Source: Franconibacter helveticus LMG 23732
Lineage (GTDB): Bacteria; Pseudomonadota; Gammaproteobacteria; Enterobacterales; Enterobacteriaceae
Direction of reading: 5' to 3'
DNA: 64,000 bases
Assembly: GCF_000463115.2 (NCBI RefSeq)
Contig: NZ_AWFX01000026.1
Span: 45,028-109,027, forward strand
Both the position numbers and the translations under genes were made by a program. The notes under the pieces were generated by a model. That model was not told the origin of the DNA, ran no database searches, and saw only the letters and a program-made list of their open reading frames with translations. Shown in pieces: positions 46,413 through 56,103 of this stretch (the first letter of the stretch is position 1; every line of letters begins with the position of its first letter).

Positions 46413-46733
46413 TCAGGCTTTTTCCAGCGTACACAGCAACGGATGCTCGTTCTCCCTCGCATAATCGTTCACCAAGGCCACTTTCGTCTCCGCGACTTCT
46501 GCGGTGAAAACGCCGCAGATGGCTTTTCCCTGATAGTGAACTGTCAGCATCAGTTGCGTTGCACGTTCTACATCATAAGAAAAGAACTTTTGTAGCACGT
46601 CAATAACAAATTCCATTGGCGTGTAATCATCGTTCATTAATATAACTTTATACATAGATGGCGGTTTTAGCGCTTCGCGCAGTTCATCTTCCGCCAACTG
46701 GTAAAAATCCAACCAACCTTTCGCTTTACCCAT
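46413..46733 (-). CDS. clpS: ClpAP adaptor protein ClpS
   Basis: Adaptor that recognises N-terminal Leu, Phe, Trp and Tyr and delivers such substrates to ClpA. It has 106 residues. The flexible N-terminal extension (about 1-25) precedes the core, which shows the N-degron pocket residues [11 protein letters not shown] and the conserved [12 protein letters not shown]. The E. coli protein has V rather than M just before NDDYTP, a position close to the pocket. It is transcribed with clpA and is divergent from cspD. Confidence 0.97.
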   Translation of the reverse strand: MGKAKGWLDFYQLAEDELREALKPPSMYKVILMNDDYTPMEFVIDVLQKFFSYDVERATQLMLTVHYQGKAICGVFTAEVAETKVALVNDYARENEHPLLCTLEKA

Positions 46734-47057
46734 TGCCAGTCGTCATGATGTGGTTACGGTTTGCCAGGCGTTGCCTGACGGTTCTGGTGGAGGGAATACG
46801 CACCCCGAATCTACCTTAGCAGCCCGATAATAATCCCCTATTACTGCTATTCGCGAGCTCTGTCACATTAACGGAAATAGCGTTAACTGCTTCAAATTTT
46901 TGACTCATTTTTGCCCGGCTCACCCCTGCATACGCTTGACGCGATGGTTGATTTCTCTAAATTGTACAAGCGTGAGTTGGCGAGGTTTTGAACAGCCCGC
47001 CCTTACCCACCGGTTCATTCCATCTTACTCAATAAGACTTATGAAGGATGTCGAAGC
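46734..47057. promoter_or_regulatory. clpS-cspD divergent promoter region
   Basis: A 324-base gene-free spacer between two divergent genes, expected to hold a clpS promoter on the left and the stationary-phase cspD promoter on the right. The cspD ribosome site AAGGATG lies 10 bases before its ATG. I see no clear operator, repeat or hidden gene; short open frames on the plus strand run into cspD out of frame. Confidence 0.5.
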
Positions 47058-47279
47058 ATGGAGACGGGTACAGTTAAATGGTTCAATAACGCCAAAGGCT
47101 TTGGTTTCATCTGTCCTGAAGGCGGCGGCGAAGATATCTTCGCGCATTATTCCACTATTCAGATGGACGGTTACAGAACGCTTAAAGCCGGACAAATGGT
47201 CAGGTTTGATGTACATCAGGGCCCAAAAGGCAACCATGCCAGCCTGATCGTGCCCTACGAAGCAGAATCGGTTGCGTAA
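47058..47279 (+). CDS. cspD: Cold shock-like protein CspD
   Basis: A 73-residue single-strand nucleic acid-binding protein that inhibits replication in stationary phase and is not cold-induced in E. coli. It has the CSD signature KWFNNAKGFGFICPE with RNP1-like KGFGFI and RNP2-like DIFAHY motifs. The C-terminal end is slightly shorter than in E. coli. It is divergent from clpSA, whose products are reported to interact with CspD levels. A good terminator follows. Confidence 0.97.
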   Translation: METGTVKWFNNAKGFGFICPEGGGEDIFAHYSTIQMDGYRTLKAGQMVRFDVHQGPKGNHASLIVPYEAESVA

Positions 47280-47311
47280 CTCTTCTGTTTCATTGTGTAC
47301 ATCCCGCTCTT

Positions 47312-47342
47312 AAAATGCCAGTCCGGATGACTGGCATTTTTC
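47312..47342. terminator. Terminator between cspD and macB
   Basis: AATGCCAGTC and GACTGGCATT pair around CGGAT, with A residues before and TTTTT after. It lies between convergent genes and ends just before the macB stop. Confidence 0.88.
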
Positions 47343-47343
47343 T

Positions 47344-49290
47344 TTACTCTCTTGCCAGAGCGTCGACAGGGTTAAGCCGTGCGGCGTTACGCGCCGGCAA
47401 CCAACCAAATATTACGCCCGTCGCGGTAGAGCAAAGAAAAGCGGTCGCCAGCGCAAGCGGCGAAAAACCAATTTCCCAGCCGGGTAAAACCAGTTGCAGC
47501 AGAAACGCGATTAAGAGCGAAAGCGCGATGCCGAGCGCGCCGCCAACAAGACAAACCAACACCGCTTCTATCAGAAATTGCTGCAAGACATCGGCCGCTC
47601 TCGCCCCGACCGCCATGCGAATCCCGATTTCACGCGTGCGCTCGGTTACCGATACCAGCATGATATTCATAACGCCAATGCCGCCCACCAGCAAAGAAAT
47701 GACCGCGACCAGCGTAAGAAAGAGCTGAAGAGTACGTGTGGTCTTTTCCGCCGTTTTCAACAGCCCATCCATATTCATGGTGAAAAAATCTTTCTTGCCG
47801 TGGCGCAACGCCAGCAAGCGGGTGAGCTGCTGCTCCGCCTGCGTGCTGTCATAGCCTTCATTTACCCGAACGGTAATCGAGTTCAGCCAAGACTGCCCCA
47901 TCATGCGCCCGGCCATGGTGTTATAGGGCAACCAGGCGCGCAGGATTTTGCTGCTGCCGAACATAGACTGCTTCTCTTGCGCTACGCCAATCACTGTCGC
48001 TGGCATATTGCCGACCAGGATAATTTCCCCTACCACATTCACTTTATTGGGAAAAAGCTGGCGGCGGGCGTTTTGATCCAGCACCACAACCTGAGCGCGT
48101 CCTTTTAGTTGTTCATCATTAAATGTGTTGCCTTCGCTGAAGGTCATGCCGTAGACATTAAAATATTGCCCGCTTACGCCGTTAGCGCTGGCCGCCACAT
48201 CGACATTGCCATAACGCAGGCGCAGGTTTTGTGAAAGTGCAGGCGTTGCGGAGCGCACCCAGGGCTGTTTCTCTATCGCCGTTAAATCTTCATATTTCAG
48301 CGCTTGCTGATACTGCGGGTCGTCATCGCCAAAATCTTTCCCGGGATAGACATCAATCGTGTTCGTCCCTATCGAGCGGATATCCTGAAGTACAAGCTGT
48401 TTGGCCGCATCGCCCACCACCACAATGGACACCACCGAGGCGATGCCGATGATGATGCCGAGCATAGTAAGCAGCGTGCGCATTTTATTGGCGGCCATCG
48501 CAAGCCAGGCCATGGTTAACGCCTCGCGAAAGCTGCTGACGAACTGCTGCCATGCGCCGCTTGCCTGAGCCGCTTCGTTCAGCGCTTTATGACGCGTGCC
48601 AGTCTGGCGCGGCGGCGGGTTGCTGATGATTTCGCCGTCGCGAATTTCAATAACGCGCTCTGCCTGCGCGGCGACGGTTGGGTCATGCGTGACGATAATC
48701 ACCGTATGGCCGCGATCGCGCAGTTGTTTCAGCGTCGCCATTACCTCTTCGCCGGAATGGCTGTCGAGGGCGCCGGTAGGCTCATCGGCCAGGATAACCT
48801 GGCCGCCGTTCATCAGCGCGCGGGCAATACTCACGCGCTGCTGCTGCCCGCCGGAGAGCTGCGAAGGCTGATAATCCACACGCTCAGCAAGACCCAGCCG
48901 GGCGAGCAGGTCCCGGGCGCGCTGCTGGCGCTGTTTGCGCCCAATGCCGGCATAAATCGCCGGCACTTCTACGTTTTGCGTCGCCGTCAGGTGTGAAAGC
49001 AAATGATAACGCTGGAAGATAAAACCAAAATGTTCGCGCCGCAGCCGCGCCAGCTCATCGCCGCTTAAGGTCGATACATCAACGCCTGCAACCCGATAGC
49101 TGCCGCTGGTGGGGTTATCAAGACAGCCGAGAATATTCATTAGCGTCGACTTGCCGGAACCGGAAGCGCCGACAATCGCCACCATTTCGCCTGCTTCAAT
49201 AGAAAGAGAGATCCCTTTCAGCACTTCAACCTGCTCTTCTGCGGAAGGGTAGCTTCGGCGAATGCCATTTAGCTCAAGCAATGCGCTCAT
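47344..49290 (-). CDS. macB: Macrolide export ATP-binding/permease protein MacB
   Basis: Inner-membrane ABC transporter of the type VII mechanotransmission class that works with MacA and TolC to move macrolides, enterotoxin or porphyrin-like substrates out of the periplasm. It has 648 residues. The N-terminal ATPase has Walker [10 protein letters not shown] (41-49), an LSGGQQQR signature and Walker [13 protein letters not shown]. Then come one transmembrane helix (about 275), a large periplasmic domain and three C-terminal helices (about 520-640). It overlaps macA by 4 bases. Confidence 0.97.
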   Translation of the reverse strand: MSALLELNGIRRSYPSAEEQVEVLKGISLSIEAGEMVAIVGASGSGKSTLMNILGCLDNPTSGSYRVAGVDVSTLSGDELARLRREHFGFIFQRYHLLSHLTATQNVEVPAIYAGIGRKQRQQRARDLLARLGLAERVDYQPSQLSGGQQQRVSIARALMNGGQVILADEPTGALDSHSGEEVMATLKQLRDRGHTVIIVTHDPTVAAQAERVIEIRDGEIISNPPPRQTGTRHKALNEAAQASGAWQQFVSSFREALTMAWLAMAANKMRTLLTMLGIIIGIASVVSIVVVGDAAKQLVLQDIRSIGTNTIDVYPGKDFGDDDPQYQQALKYEDLTAIEKQPWVRSATPALSQNLRLRYGNVDVAASANGVSGQYFNVYGMTFSEGNTFNDEQLKGRAQVVVLDQNARRQLFPNKVNVVGEIILVGNMPATVIGVAQEKQSMFGSSKILRAWLPYNTMAGRMMGQSWLNSITVRVNEGYDSTQAEQQLTRLLALRHGKKDFFTMNMDGLLKTAEKTTRTLQLFLTLVAVISLLVGGIGVMNIMLVSVTERTREIGIRMAVGARAADVLQQFLIEAVLVCLVGGALGIALSLLIAFLLQLVLPGWEIGFSPLALATAFLCSTATGVIFGWLPARNAARLNPVDALARE

Positions 49291-50402
49291 GGCGCACTCC
49301 CTTCGGCGGCGCGGCCGGTAACGACCTCATCCCCTTCCTCCAGGCCTTTCGCCACTTCCACTTGCGTATCGTTGCGGGCGCCGATGGTCACCTCGCGCTC
49401 CCGGGTTTCGCCATTACGCAGCAGCGTAACTTTATAGCGATTATCGCCTGTCGGATCGCCCAGCGCCGCCAGCGGAATAGTCAGCACGTTTTTAACGCCG
49501 CCCAGTTGAATATGCACCTGCGCGGTCATCTCAAGGCGCAGCACGCCCTGCGGGTTCGGTACTTCGAAGCGGGCATAGTAGAAAATGGCGTCGTTGATTT
49601 TTTCCGGCGTCGGCAGAATATCTTTCAGCGTGCCTTCATAACGGGTTAGCGGGTCGCCCAGCACGGTAAACCAGGCCTTCTGCCCGGGCCTGAGATGAAT
49701 AACGTCTGCTTCAGAAACCTGCGCTTTTACCAGCATCGTGCTGAGATCGGCCAGGGTAAGAATGTTTGGTGCCTGCTGCGCTGCAATAACCGTCTGGCCC
49801 TGTAACGTGGTTATCTGGGTCACTTCACCCGTGATAGGCGCGGTAATACGCGTATAGTCGAGGTTGGTTTTCGCGGTATCCAGCGAAGCCTGGTTGCGCT
49901 TAATTTGCGCGTCGATGGTGCCGGCCTGCGCTTCTTTAACCGCCAGTTCCGTTGCCGCCGTATCCAAATCCTGTTGTGAAACCGCCTGCGTCTGGGCCAG
50001 ACGCCGCTGGCGGGCAAGCGTCACTTGCGCAAGCTTCAGTTCCGCCGCAGCCTGGCGCCGCTGCGCGCGCAGCTCCATCAGGGTCGCTTCCACTTCCTTA
50101 ATCTGGTTCTCCGCCTGTTCCGGGTCGATAACGCCCAGCAACTGATCCTTTTTCACTTTATCGCCAATGCTGACCGACAGCGTTTTGAGCTGCCCGCTGA
50201 CCTGCGCGCCGACATCCACTTTACGCAACGCATCCAGCTTGCCGGTAGCAAGCACGCTCTGCGCCAGATCGCCCTTGCGCACAATCATGGTCTGGTACTG
50301 CGGCAGCGGCGCGTTGAGCGTCCGCCAGAGCCAGATGCCTGCGATCAGCAATGCCAGCACCAGCAGCAGATAGCGTTTTTTTACTTTTCCCTTAATTTTC
50401 AT
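49287..50402 (-). CDS. macA: Macrolide efflux membrane fusion protein MacA
   Basis: Periplasmic adaptor of the MacAB-TolC pump. It has 371 residues. An N-terminal signal anchor (about 11-28) follows [10 protein letters not shown]. Beyond it come the lipoyl halves flanking a long alpha-hairpin coiled coil (about 90-175, rich in Ala, Gln and Glu), a beta-barrel and the membrane-proximal domain. Its ATG lies 160 bases from the divergent ybjX. A possible PhoP box upstream is described separately. Confidence 0.96.
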   Translation of the reverse strand: MKIKGKVKKRYLLLVLALLIAGIWLWRTLNAPLPQYQTMIVRKGDLAQSVLATGKLDALRKVDVGAQVSGQLKTLSVSIGDKVKKDQLLGVIDPEQAENQIKEVEATLMELRAQRRQAAAELKLAQVTLARQRRLAQTQAVSQQDLDTAATELAVKEAQAGTIDAQIKRNQASLDTAKTNLDYTRITAPITGEVTQITTLQGQTVIAAQQAPNILTLADLSTMLVKAQVSEADVIHLRPGQKAWFTVLGDPLTRYEGTLKDILPTPEKINDAIFYYARFEVPNPQGVLRLEMTAQVHIQLGGVKNVLTIPLAALGDPTGDNRYKVTLLRNGETREREVTIGARNDTQVEVAKGLEEGDEVVTGRAAEGSAP

Positions 50403-50450
50403 AAGCGTCCTGATCGTCTGAACGGGCTATCGCACTTTGCCGTGTAATTT

Positions 50451-50466
50451 TAAACAGAATCTCAAC
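50451..50466 (-). promoter_or_regulatory. Candidate PhoP box in the macA-ybjX spacer
   Basis: On the minus strand GTTGA and GTTTA occur with 11-base periodicity, one mismatch from the PhoP direct repeat GTTTA-N6-GTTTA. It lies 49-64 bases before the macA ATG. Enteric macAB and ybjX have been linked to PhoPQ. A short, degenerate match like this could arise by chance. Confidence 0.3.
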
Positions 50467-50562
50467 GAAACCCTACCTGCTTAATCAGGTTGCTGGCGCA
50501 TTGATATTACGTTGAGGGAGCGCGGGGTGAAATAAAGGCTATGTCATACAGGGGCCTTAATT

Positions 50563-51501
50563 ATGTCCGCACTCGCCGAATTTACCGCCGAAGCCCGGCC
50601 GCGCAACGCCTGGCAACTTTTCCAGCAACTTTCACGCGGCCGCTGGACGCCAGGCCGCGCCTGGGAAAACCCGCGCTACCGCCGGAAGTTTATGGCACGC
50701 TCGCTGGCTACGCCATTTCGTACCTGGCAATTGCTTAGCGCGCTGGCGCGCCAGCCGCAGCTGGAATCGCTTTTGCACGCTCAGCCAGGGTTGCCGTGCC
50801 GCCTGCACCGGCCCTGGCTGACGCCGGCTTTTTCCCGCCGTGATGCGCTGCAAGCCATTACGTTCCATTACGCATCGCTTTCCAGCCTTTTGACGCCCAC
50901 GCGCTTCGCCGCTTGCATGTCGCGCCAGAGCGCGCTGCTGGCGACGCTGTCCGGCAAAAACGGCGAGCTGTATAGCATTTATCTGGGCGCCGTGGCGGAT
51001 CTGGATAAAGAAGGCGAAGCCACCCTGCTGTTTCGTAATGAGCAGAACGTAACCCTGGCCGAGCTCACCTTCACGCTGTGTTTATACAAAGGCAAAAAAA
51101 CGATATTTATTGGCGGCTTGCAGGGCGCTAAAGCCTGGGTCGAGCATGATCTTATTCAGCAGGCAACCAAGGCCTGCCACGGGCTCTTTCCCAAACGACT
51201 GTTGCTGGAGAGCGTCTGCCAGCTGGCGCAAAAGTGGGACGTTGAACAATGCCTTGCCGTAGGCAACAGCACGCATGTTTACCGCAGCTGGCGCTATGAG
51301 AAAAAGAAAAAAGAGAAGCTGCATGCCGACTACGATAGCTTCTGGCTTTCGCTGGGCGCACAGCAGGAGAGCTCAGGTTTTTTCAGGCTGCCGGGGGCTA
51401 TTCCACGTAAACCGATGGAAGATATCGCCAGCAAAAAGCGCGCCGAATACCGTCGCCGCTATGAACTGCTCGATAGCCTGGAAGCGCAGTTGCAGAACTA
51501 A
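50563..51501 (+). CDS. ybjX: YbjX, VirK/DUF535 family protein
   Basis: A 312-residue cytoplasmic protein of the VirK/YbjX (DUF535) family, related to Shigella VirK and Salmonella SomA-like factors that affect envelope behaviour and peptide resistance. The family core is readable: WENPRYRRKF near residue 35, YASLSSLLT, LYLxxGKKT-type LYKGKKTIFIGGLQG and a basic C-terminal tail (YEKKKKEKLHADYDSFW). It has no signal peptide. It converges on ybjD with a 4-base overlap. The molecular function is unknown. Confidence 0.92.
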   Translation: MSALAEFTAEARPRNAWQLFQQLSRGRWTPGRAWENPRYRRKFMARSLATPFRTWQLLSALARQPQLESLLHAQPGLPCRLHRPWLTPAFSRRDALQAITFHYASLSSLLTPTRFAACMSRQSALLATLSGKNGELYSIYLGAVADLDKEGEATLLFRNEQNVTLAELTFTLCLYKGKKTIFIGGLQGAKAWVEHDLIQQATKACHGLFPKRLLLESVCQLAQKWDVEQCLAVGNSTHVYRSWRYEKKKKEKLHADYDSFWLSLGAQQESSGFFRLPGAIPRKPMEDIASKKRAEYRRRYELLDSLEAQLQN

Positions 51502-53156
51502 TCAGCCCGCCCGCGCGCCAGCCAGATGACGCGGGAAAACATTTTTCGCAGCAATGGCGGAATGGATTCCACCCCGCGATGTTGGGCTTCCATGGCTATT
51601 TCAATCGCCAGATCGGGTTTAGAGGCGCGGTGGATTGCTTTAATTATCACGCGCCTCGGCTTCATATGAATATTTTCCGGCAGTTGCGCGACCCGGTGGT
51701 AGACATCGGCAAACCCTTCGCGATACATAAAATGTTCCATATCCGGCGCGGGCAGCGCGGTTAAATGATCGCGCTCCTGCGCGCTGTCGTTATTCACCAG
51801 GCTTCGCACCGTGGCGGCATATTTTTTTCCAGCTTCATCGCCATCCACCAGCACGTGCCATTCAATGCCCATACGTCTGGCGAATTTAATTAAAGGCTTT
51901 AAGCCTGTCTGCGCAAACTCAATGATTTTTATCCCTTCGGCATCGAAATGGTGGCCGCACTGGCGCGCCAGCGCATTCATCACCCAGACTTCCGTCTCGC
52001 CTTCCACCAGCAGCCAGCAGCGAGCGAACAGCGCAGAGGGACGGTTGAAGCGAATATGAAACGCAATGCGCCGGCTCTCTTCCGCATTCATGCCAGCGGG
52101 GCCGAGCCGCCACGCGGCGACTTTGCCTCCATCGCGAACCAGTCGGCAGATTTGCTCAACAGGCGTAAGCGAAAGCAATTCGCCGGAGTTGGTGGTGGTC
52201 ACTTTTTGCAGCGGCAACAGGTTCAGTAAATTCCAGGCCACTGAAAGCATAATCGGGTGCAGACGCGTTTCAGGATCTTCCACCAGCAAGAGCGGACGGG
52301 CGTCGCGGGAAAGCGGCGCGCTGCCTTTGGCCTGCAAGAGCGTGGAAAACAGCCCCAGCAGAATGATTCGTGAAGCGCGCGTCCCGGGACGGTCGATCAT
52401 ACGGTTAATGACGTCGAGGTAGCGCCAGCCGCGCTGCTCGTCGTGGGAGCGTCGGCGCATCAACCGCTGGCGCGCCTGGGCGCTGCTTTGTTCTGAAAAG
52501 TAGTGCTCGAGCAGTTGCACCATCGCCGTAAGCCCCTGGCGCAGCTGAGAGTCTGTCAGGTTTTGCGGGCTGGCGACCAGCTCGCGGGCCAGAAAATCAA
52601 GTTGCCTCGCCGTGGCCTCCACTTCCGGCCCGGGCGGTATCCCGTTATCGCGAATACGGCGCATGAAGCGGGCGTCGCGCAGACGCAGCACGGGCATCAG
52701 CCGGGTGAGCTGATGAGCAAGCTCGTCGATATCGCCGAGCTCAAGCTCCTGACCCTGCGCGTTGAGAAAACTGCGTAAAGTAAGCACAGCTCCGTCGTCA
52801 GCCAGGCTGCCTTCCAGCCGGTAAAAAATGCGCTGATAATCATCGTCGCCTTTTACCCATAGCCCATTAAGCGCGCGGTAACGCCGCCCCTGATGATGGC
52901 CAGGCGCCGACTCGCAAAAAGTGAGAATGATATGTAAATGACGCTCACGGCCATTGATATCGCCAGCCGGAAACCAGAAATCGTTACGGGTGAAGGAATA
53001 GAGGGCGTTTTCAGGCGAAAGAATAAGCGTAAGCGCATCAAGCAGGCTCGATTTTCCCCAGGCATTTTCGCCTATCAGCACGTTATTATGTTCGAGCATC
53101 AACGACAGGCGATTGATTCCGCGAAAACCGACAATTTCTACCCGCTCAAGAAACAT
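51498..53156 (-). CDS. ybjD: YbjD, OLD-family ATP-dependent nuclease-like protein
   Basis: A 552-residue OLD-family protein from ATG at 53156 (MFLERVEIVGFRGINRL); 52 further in-frame codons upstream lie in AT-rich promoter-like sequence and are not family sequence. The ATPase head has a variant P-loop, GENAWGKSS (29-37), and Walker B LLLVEDPETRLHP. A TOPRIM domain follows, with WLLVEGETE and the acidic VLVDGDEAGKK. It stands alone, with no UvrD-type helicase partner, unlike the Gabija defence pair. Biological role not established. Confidence 0.92.
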   Translation of the reverse strand: MFLERVEIVGFRGINRLSLMLEHNNVLIGENAWGKSSLLDALTLILSPENALYSFTRNDFWFPAGDINGRERHLHIILTFCESAPGHHQGRRYRALNGLWVKGDDDYQRIFYRLEGSLADDGAVLTLRSFLNAQGQELELGDIDELAHQLTRLMPVLRLRDARFMRRIRDNGIPPGPEVEATARQLDFLARELVASPQNLTDSQLRQGLTAMVQLLEHYFSEQSSAQARQRLMRRRSHDEQRGWRYLDVINRMIDRPGTRASRIILLGLFSTLLQAKGSAPLSRDARPLLLVEDPETRLHPIMLSVAWNLLNLLPLQKVTTTNSGELLSLTPVEQICRLVRDGGKVAAWRLGPAGMNAEESRRIAFHIRFNRPSALFARCWLLVEGETEVWVMNALARQCGHHFDAEGIKIIEFAQTGLKPLIKFARRMGIEWHVLVDGDEAGKKYAATVRSLVNNDSAQERDHLTALPAPDMEHFMYREGFADVYHRVAQLPENIHMKPRRVIIKAIHRASKPDLAIEIAMEAQHRGVESIPPLLRKMFSRVIWLARGRAD

Positions 53157-53536
53157 GACTCCTCCAGACTTTTGCAGCGCTTCCTTCAGACTACCCGCAT
53201 TATAGCGGTAATCCAGACGGCAGGCAGACCTGAGATTTTTGTTCTTGCGAAACGTGCCGCAATGCTTAAATAAAAATAACTCTCTGTCTATAAAACGGAG
53301 CAATAACTCCATTTCTGATTAGTCTGTAAAATATTTGGTGATATTTACACAATTAAACCAGTTGTATAAGCAACATAAATAAAGCTCTTTTCTTAAAACA
53401 TTACCGCCAAATTAATCCATATAGTTTCCCGCAGAGAATATCCCTAGAATAACGCGCCTTATCATTTCCAGGCGTTTTCGAGTTAATTTAGTTTCATCAT
53501 AAATAAAGTTAGTGTTCAGTTTATATAGAGGGAATT
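53157..53536. promoter_or_regulatory. AT-rich spacer between ybjD and aqpZ
   Basis: A 380-base gene-free region between divergent genes, distinctly AT-rich from about 53260 onward. It should carry the ybjD promoter on the left and the aqpZ promoter on the right; AGAGGGAATT before 53537 is the aqpZ ribosome site. A small dyad, GGAG-CAATAA-CTCC, lies at about 53298-53311. No tRNA, repeat or convincing small gene was seen. Confidence 0.5.
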
Positions 53537-54232
53537 ATGCATAAAAAATTAGCCGCCGAATTTTTCGGCACGTTCTGGCTGGTCTTTGGCGGGTGCGGCA
53601 GCGCCGTGCTGGCGGCTGGCTTTCCGGAACTGGGGATCGGTTTTGTCGGCGTCTCGCTGGCGTTCGGTTTAACCGTACTGACGATGGCTTATGCCGTAGG
53701 ACATATTTCCGGCGGTCATTTTAACCCGGCGGTGACGCTGGGATTGTGGGCTGGCGGGCGTTTTCCTGCTAAAGAGATCGCAGGCTATATCGCCGCACAG
53801 GTTATTGGCGGTATTGTGGCTGCGGCGGCGCTTTATATTATCGCCAGCGGCAACACAGGGTTCGATGCTGAAATAAGCGGCTTTGCTTCTAACGGCTATG
53901 GTGAACACTCCCCGGACGGTTATTCTTTACTTTCCGCCGCGCTTATCGAAATTATTCTTACCGCTTTCTTCCTGTTAATTATTCATGGCGCAACGGATAA
54001 AAACGCTGCGGCGGGTTTTGCGCCTGTTGCGATTGGCCTGGCGCTGACGTTAATTCACCTGATCAGCATCCCGGTGACCAATACTTCCGTTAACCCGGCG
54101 AGAAGCACTGCCGTTGCGATTTTCCAGGGCGGCTGGGCGCTGCAACAGCTGTGGTTATTCTGGCTAATGCCAGCCATCGGCGGCGTGCTGGGCGGTTTTG
54201 TTTACCGCGCGCTGCTGGAAAAACAGGATTAA
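53537..54232 (+). CDS. aqpZ: Aquaporin Z
   Basis: Tetrameric inner-membrane water channel. It has 231 residues and six transmembrane helices. Both pore motifs are present: Asn63-Pro-Ala in [11 protein letters not shown] and Asn186-Pro-Ala in [11 protein letters not shown]. The Arg after the second motif forms the selectivity filter. A GC-rich hairpin follows. In E. coli lysO lies between aqpZ and hcp; it is absent here. Confidence 0.97.
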   Translation: MHKKLAAEFFGTFWLVFGGCGSAVLAAGFPELGIGFVGVSLAFGLTVLTMAYAVGHISGGHFNPAVTLGLWAGGRFPAKEIAGYIAAQVIGGIVAAAALYIIASGNTGFDAEISGFASNGYGEHSPDGYSLLSAALIEIILTAFFLLIIHGATDKNAAAGFAPVAIGLALTLIHLISIPVTNTSVNPARSTAVAIFQGGWALQQLWLFWLMPAIGGVLGGFVYRALLEKQD

Positions 54233-54240
54233 TGCTCTTC

Positions 54241-54265
54241 AGGCCCGGGGTTTCCCGGGCCTCTT
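54241..54265 (+). terminator. Hairpin after aqpZ
   Basis: AGGCCCGGG (54241-54249) and CCCGGGCCT (54254-54262) with a GTTT loop, followed by CTTCTTG. A strong stem with a modest U-tract. Confidence 0.7.
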
Positions 54266-54329
54266 CTTGCGATCGACGACGCTTTTCACCCTCAGTTACC
54301 TCTTAAGCGTTAGCCTTTCATCTTCAAAA

Positions 54330-54343
54330 TTGCGCTAAATCAA
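54330..54343 (+). promoter_or_regulatory. Candidate FNR site upstream of hcp
   Basis: TTGCG-CTAA-ATCAA matches the FNR dyad TTGAT-N4-ATCAA in 8 of 10 defined bases. Its centre is about 102 bases before the hcp start, similar to the upstream FNR site of the E. coli hcp promoter. Confidence 0.5.
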
Positions 54344-54402
54344 TCTCCCTGTAAGTTGCCGTAGAAAGCGCTTTTCAGCCCGGTAGGACACGCCTAACCT
54401 TA

Positions 54403-54425
54403 AACATGCATATTAAATATAACTT
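54403..54425 (+). promoter_or_regulatory. Candidate NsrR site at the hcp promoter
   Basis: The 23-base element AACATGCATAT-T-AAATATAACTT has the 11-1-11 inverted layout recognised by the nitric-oxide repressor NsrR, with a good left half and a weaker right half. It lies 14-36 bases before the hcp ATG, where binding would block the promoter start region. Consistent with NO control of hcp-hcr in E. coli. Confidence 0.5.
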
Positions 54426-54438
54426 TAAGGTGTGACCC

Positions 54439-56091
54439 ATGTTTTGCGTGCAATGTGAACAAACCATTCGTACTCCGGCAGGCAACGGCTGCGCTTATGC
54501 GCAGGGCGTCTGCGGGAAAACCGCCCAGACTTCAGACTTACAGGATCTGCTTATTGCCGCGCTGCAAGGGCTGTCGGCATGGGCTGTGAAAGCGCGGGAG
54601 CTTGGCATTATCGACCATCACGTAGACAGCTTCGCGCCGCGCGCCTTTTTCTCTACTCTGACCAACGTTAACTTCGATTCCCCGCGCATTGTCGGCTACG
54701 CCCGTGAAGCCATCGCCCTGCGCGAAGCGCTGAAACAGCAATGCCTGAACCTGGACGCCAGCGCCTGCGTGGAAAACCCCATGGCGGATGTGCAGCTTAT
54801 CAGCGACGACCTGGGCGACCTTCAGCGCCAGGCGGCCGCGTTCGCCCCGAATGTCGACAAAGCCGTGATTGGCGAAAATATTCTCGGGCTGCGCCTGCTC
54901 TGCCTGTATGGCCTGAAAGGCGCGGCGGCTTACATGGAACACGCCCATGTGCTGGGCCAGTACGATAACGCTATCTACGGGCAGTATCACAAAATCATGG
55001 CCTGGCTTGGCACCTGGCCTGCCGACATGAATGCGCTGCTGGAATGCGCGATGGAAATCGGCCAGATGAACTTCAAGGTAATGAGCATTCTGGATGCGGG
55101 GGAAACCAGCAAATATGGCCACCCGACGCCAACCCAGGTAAATGTAAAAGCCGTCGCCGGCAAATGCATACTCATTTCCGGTCACGATCTGAAAGATCTT
55201 TATAACCTGCTGGAGCAGACCGAAGGCACCGGCGTGAACGTTTACACGCACGGCGAAATGTTGCCCGCGCATGGTTACCCGGAGCTGCGGAAGTTTACAC
55301 ATCTGGTGGGCAACTATGGCAGCGGCTGGCAAAACCAGCAGGTGGAATTCGCCCGCTTCCCCGGCCCCATCGTCATGACGTCTAACTGCATTATCGACCC
55401 GACGGTCGGCAGCTACGACGATCGCATCTGGACCCGCAGCATTGTCGGCTGGCCAGGCGTAAGCCATCTGGAAGGGGATAATTTTGCGCCCGTGATTGCT
55501 CAGGCGCAGCAAATGGCAGGTTTCCCGTACAGCGAAATTGAGCACCTTATCACCGTGGGCTTTGGACGACAGACGCTGCTTGGCGCCGCCGATACGCTGA
55601 TAGACCTGGTAAGCCGGGAAAAGCTGCGTCACATTTTCCTTGTGGGCGGCTGTGACGGCGCGCGCGGCGAACGCAGCTACTTCACCGATTTCGCCGCCAG
55701 CGTGCCGCAGGATTGCCTCATCCTCACCCTCGCCTGCGGTAAATACCGTTTCAACAAACTTGATTTCGGCAACATCGAAGGGCTGCCGCGTCTGATCGAT
55801 GCAGGCCAGTGCAACGACGCCTACTCCGCGATTATTCTCGCCGTGACGCTGGCGGAAAAACTGGGCTGCGGCGTAAACGACCTGCCGCTGTCGCTGGTGC
55901 TCTCCTGGTTTGAGCAGAAAGCGATTGTTATTCTGCTGACGCTGCTGTCGCTTGGCGTAACCAATATTGTCACCGGGCCTACCGCGCCGGGCTTCCTCAC
56001 GCCGGACCTGCTGGCGGTGCTGAACGAGAAATTTGGCCTGCGCCAGGTAACGACCGTTGAGCAGGATATGCGCGCGCTGTTGGGCGCATAA
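54439..56091 (+). CDS. hcp: Hydroxylamine reductase / hybrid-cluster protein Hcp
   Basis: Iron-sulfur protein acting in anaerobic nitrosative stress; it reduces NO to N2O in E. coli and was first described as a hydroxylamine reductase. It has 550 residues. The N-terminal cluster cysteines are Cys3, Cys6, Cys18 and Cys25. Hybrid-cluster ligands are recognisable as His in ISGHDLKD, Glu in [10 protein letters not shown], Cys in TSNCIIDP and in [10 protein letters not shown], and Cys in [10 protein letters not shown]. hcr follows by 12 bases, forming the usual operon. FNR-like and NsrR-like sites lie upstream. Confidence 0.98.
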   Translation: MFCVQCEQTIRTPAGNGCAYAQGVCGKTAQTSDLQDLLIAALQGLSAWAVKARELGIIDHHVDSFAPRAFFSTLTNVNFDSPRIVGYAREAIALREALKQQCLNLDASACVENPMADVQLISDDLGDLQRQAAAFAPNVDKAVIGENILGLRLLCLYGLKGAAAYMEHAHVLGQYDNAIYGQYHKIMAWLGTWPADMNALLECAMEIGQMNFKVMSILDAGETSKYGHPTPTQVNVKAVAGKCILISGHDLKDLYNLLEQTEGTGVNVYTHGEMLPAHGYPELRKFTHLVGNYGSGWQNQQVEFARFPGPIVMTSNCIIDPTVGSYDDRIWTRSIVGWPGVSHLEGDNFAPVIAQAQQMAGFPYSEIEHLITVGFGRQTLLGAADTLIDLVSREKLRHIFLVGGCDGARGERSYFTDFAASVPQDCLILTLACGKYRFNKLDFGNIEGLPRLIDAGQCNDAYSAIILAVTLAEKLGCGVNDLPLSLVLSWFEQKAIVILLTLLSLGVTNIVTGPTAPGFLTPDLLAVLNEKFGLRQVTTVEQDMRALLGA

Positions 56092-56103
56092 GGAGGAGAC
56101 AGA

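Noticed and set aside
51498..53156. YbjD plus YbjX as a new phage-defence pair
   Set aside because: They are convergent rather than an operon, and both sit at the same place in E. coli K-12 as separate housekeeping-type genes; no helicase or effector partner is nearby.
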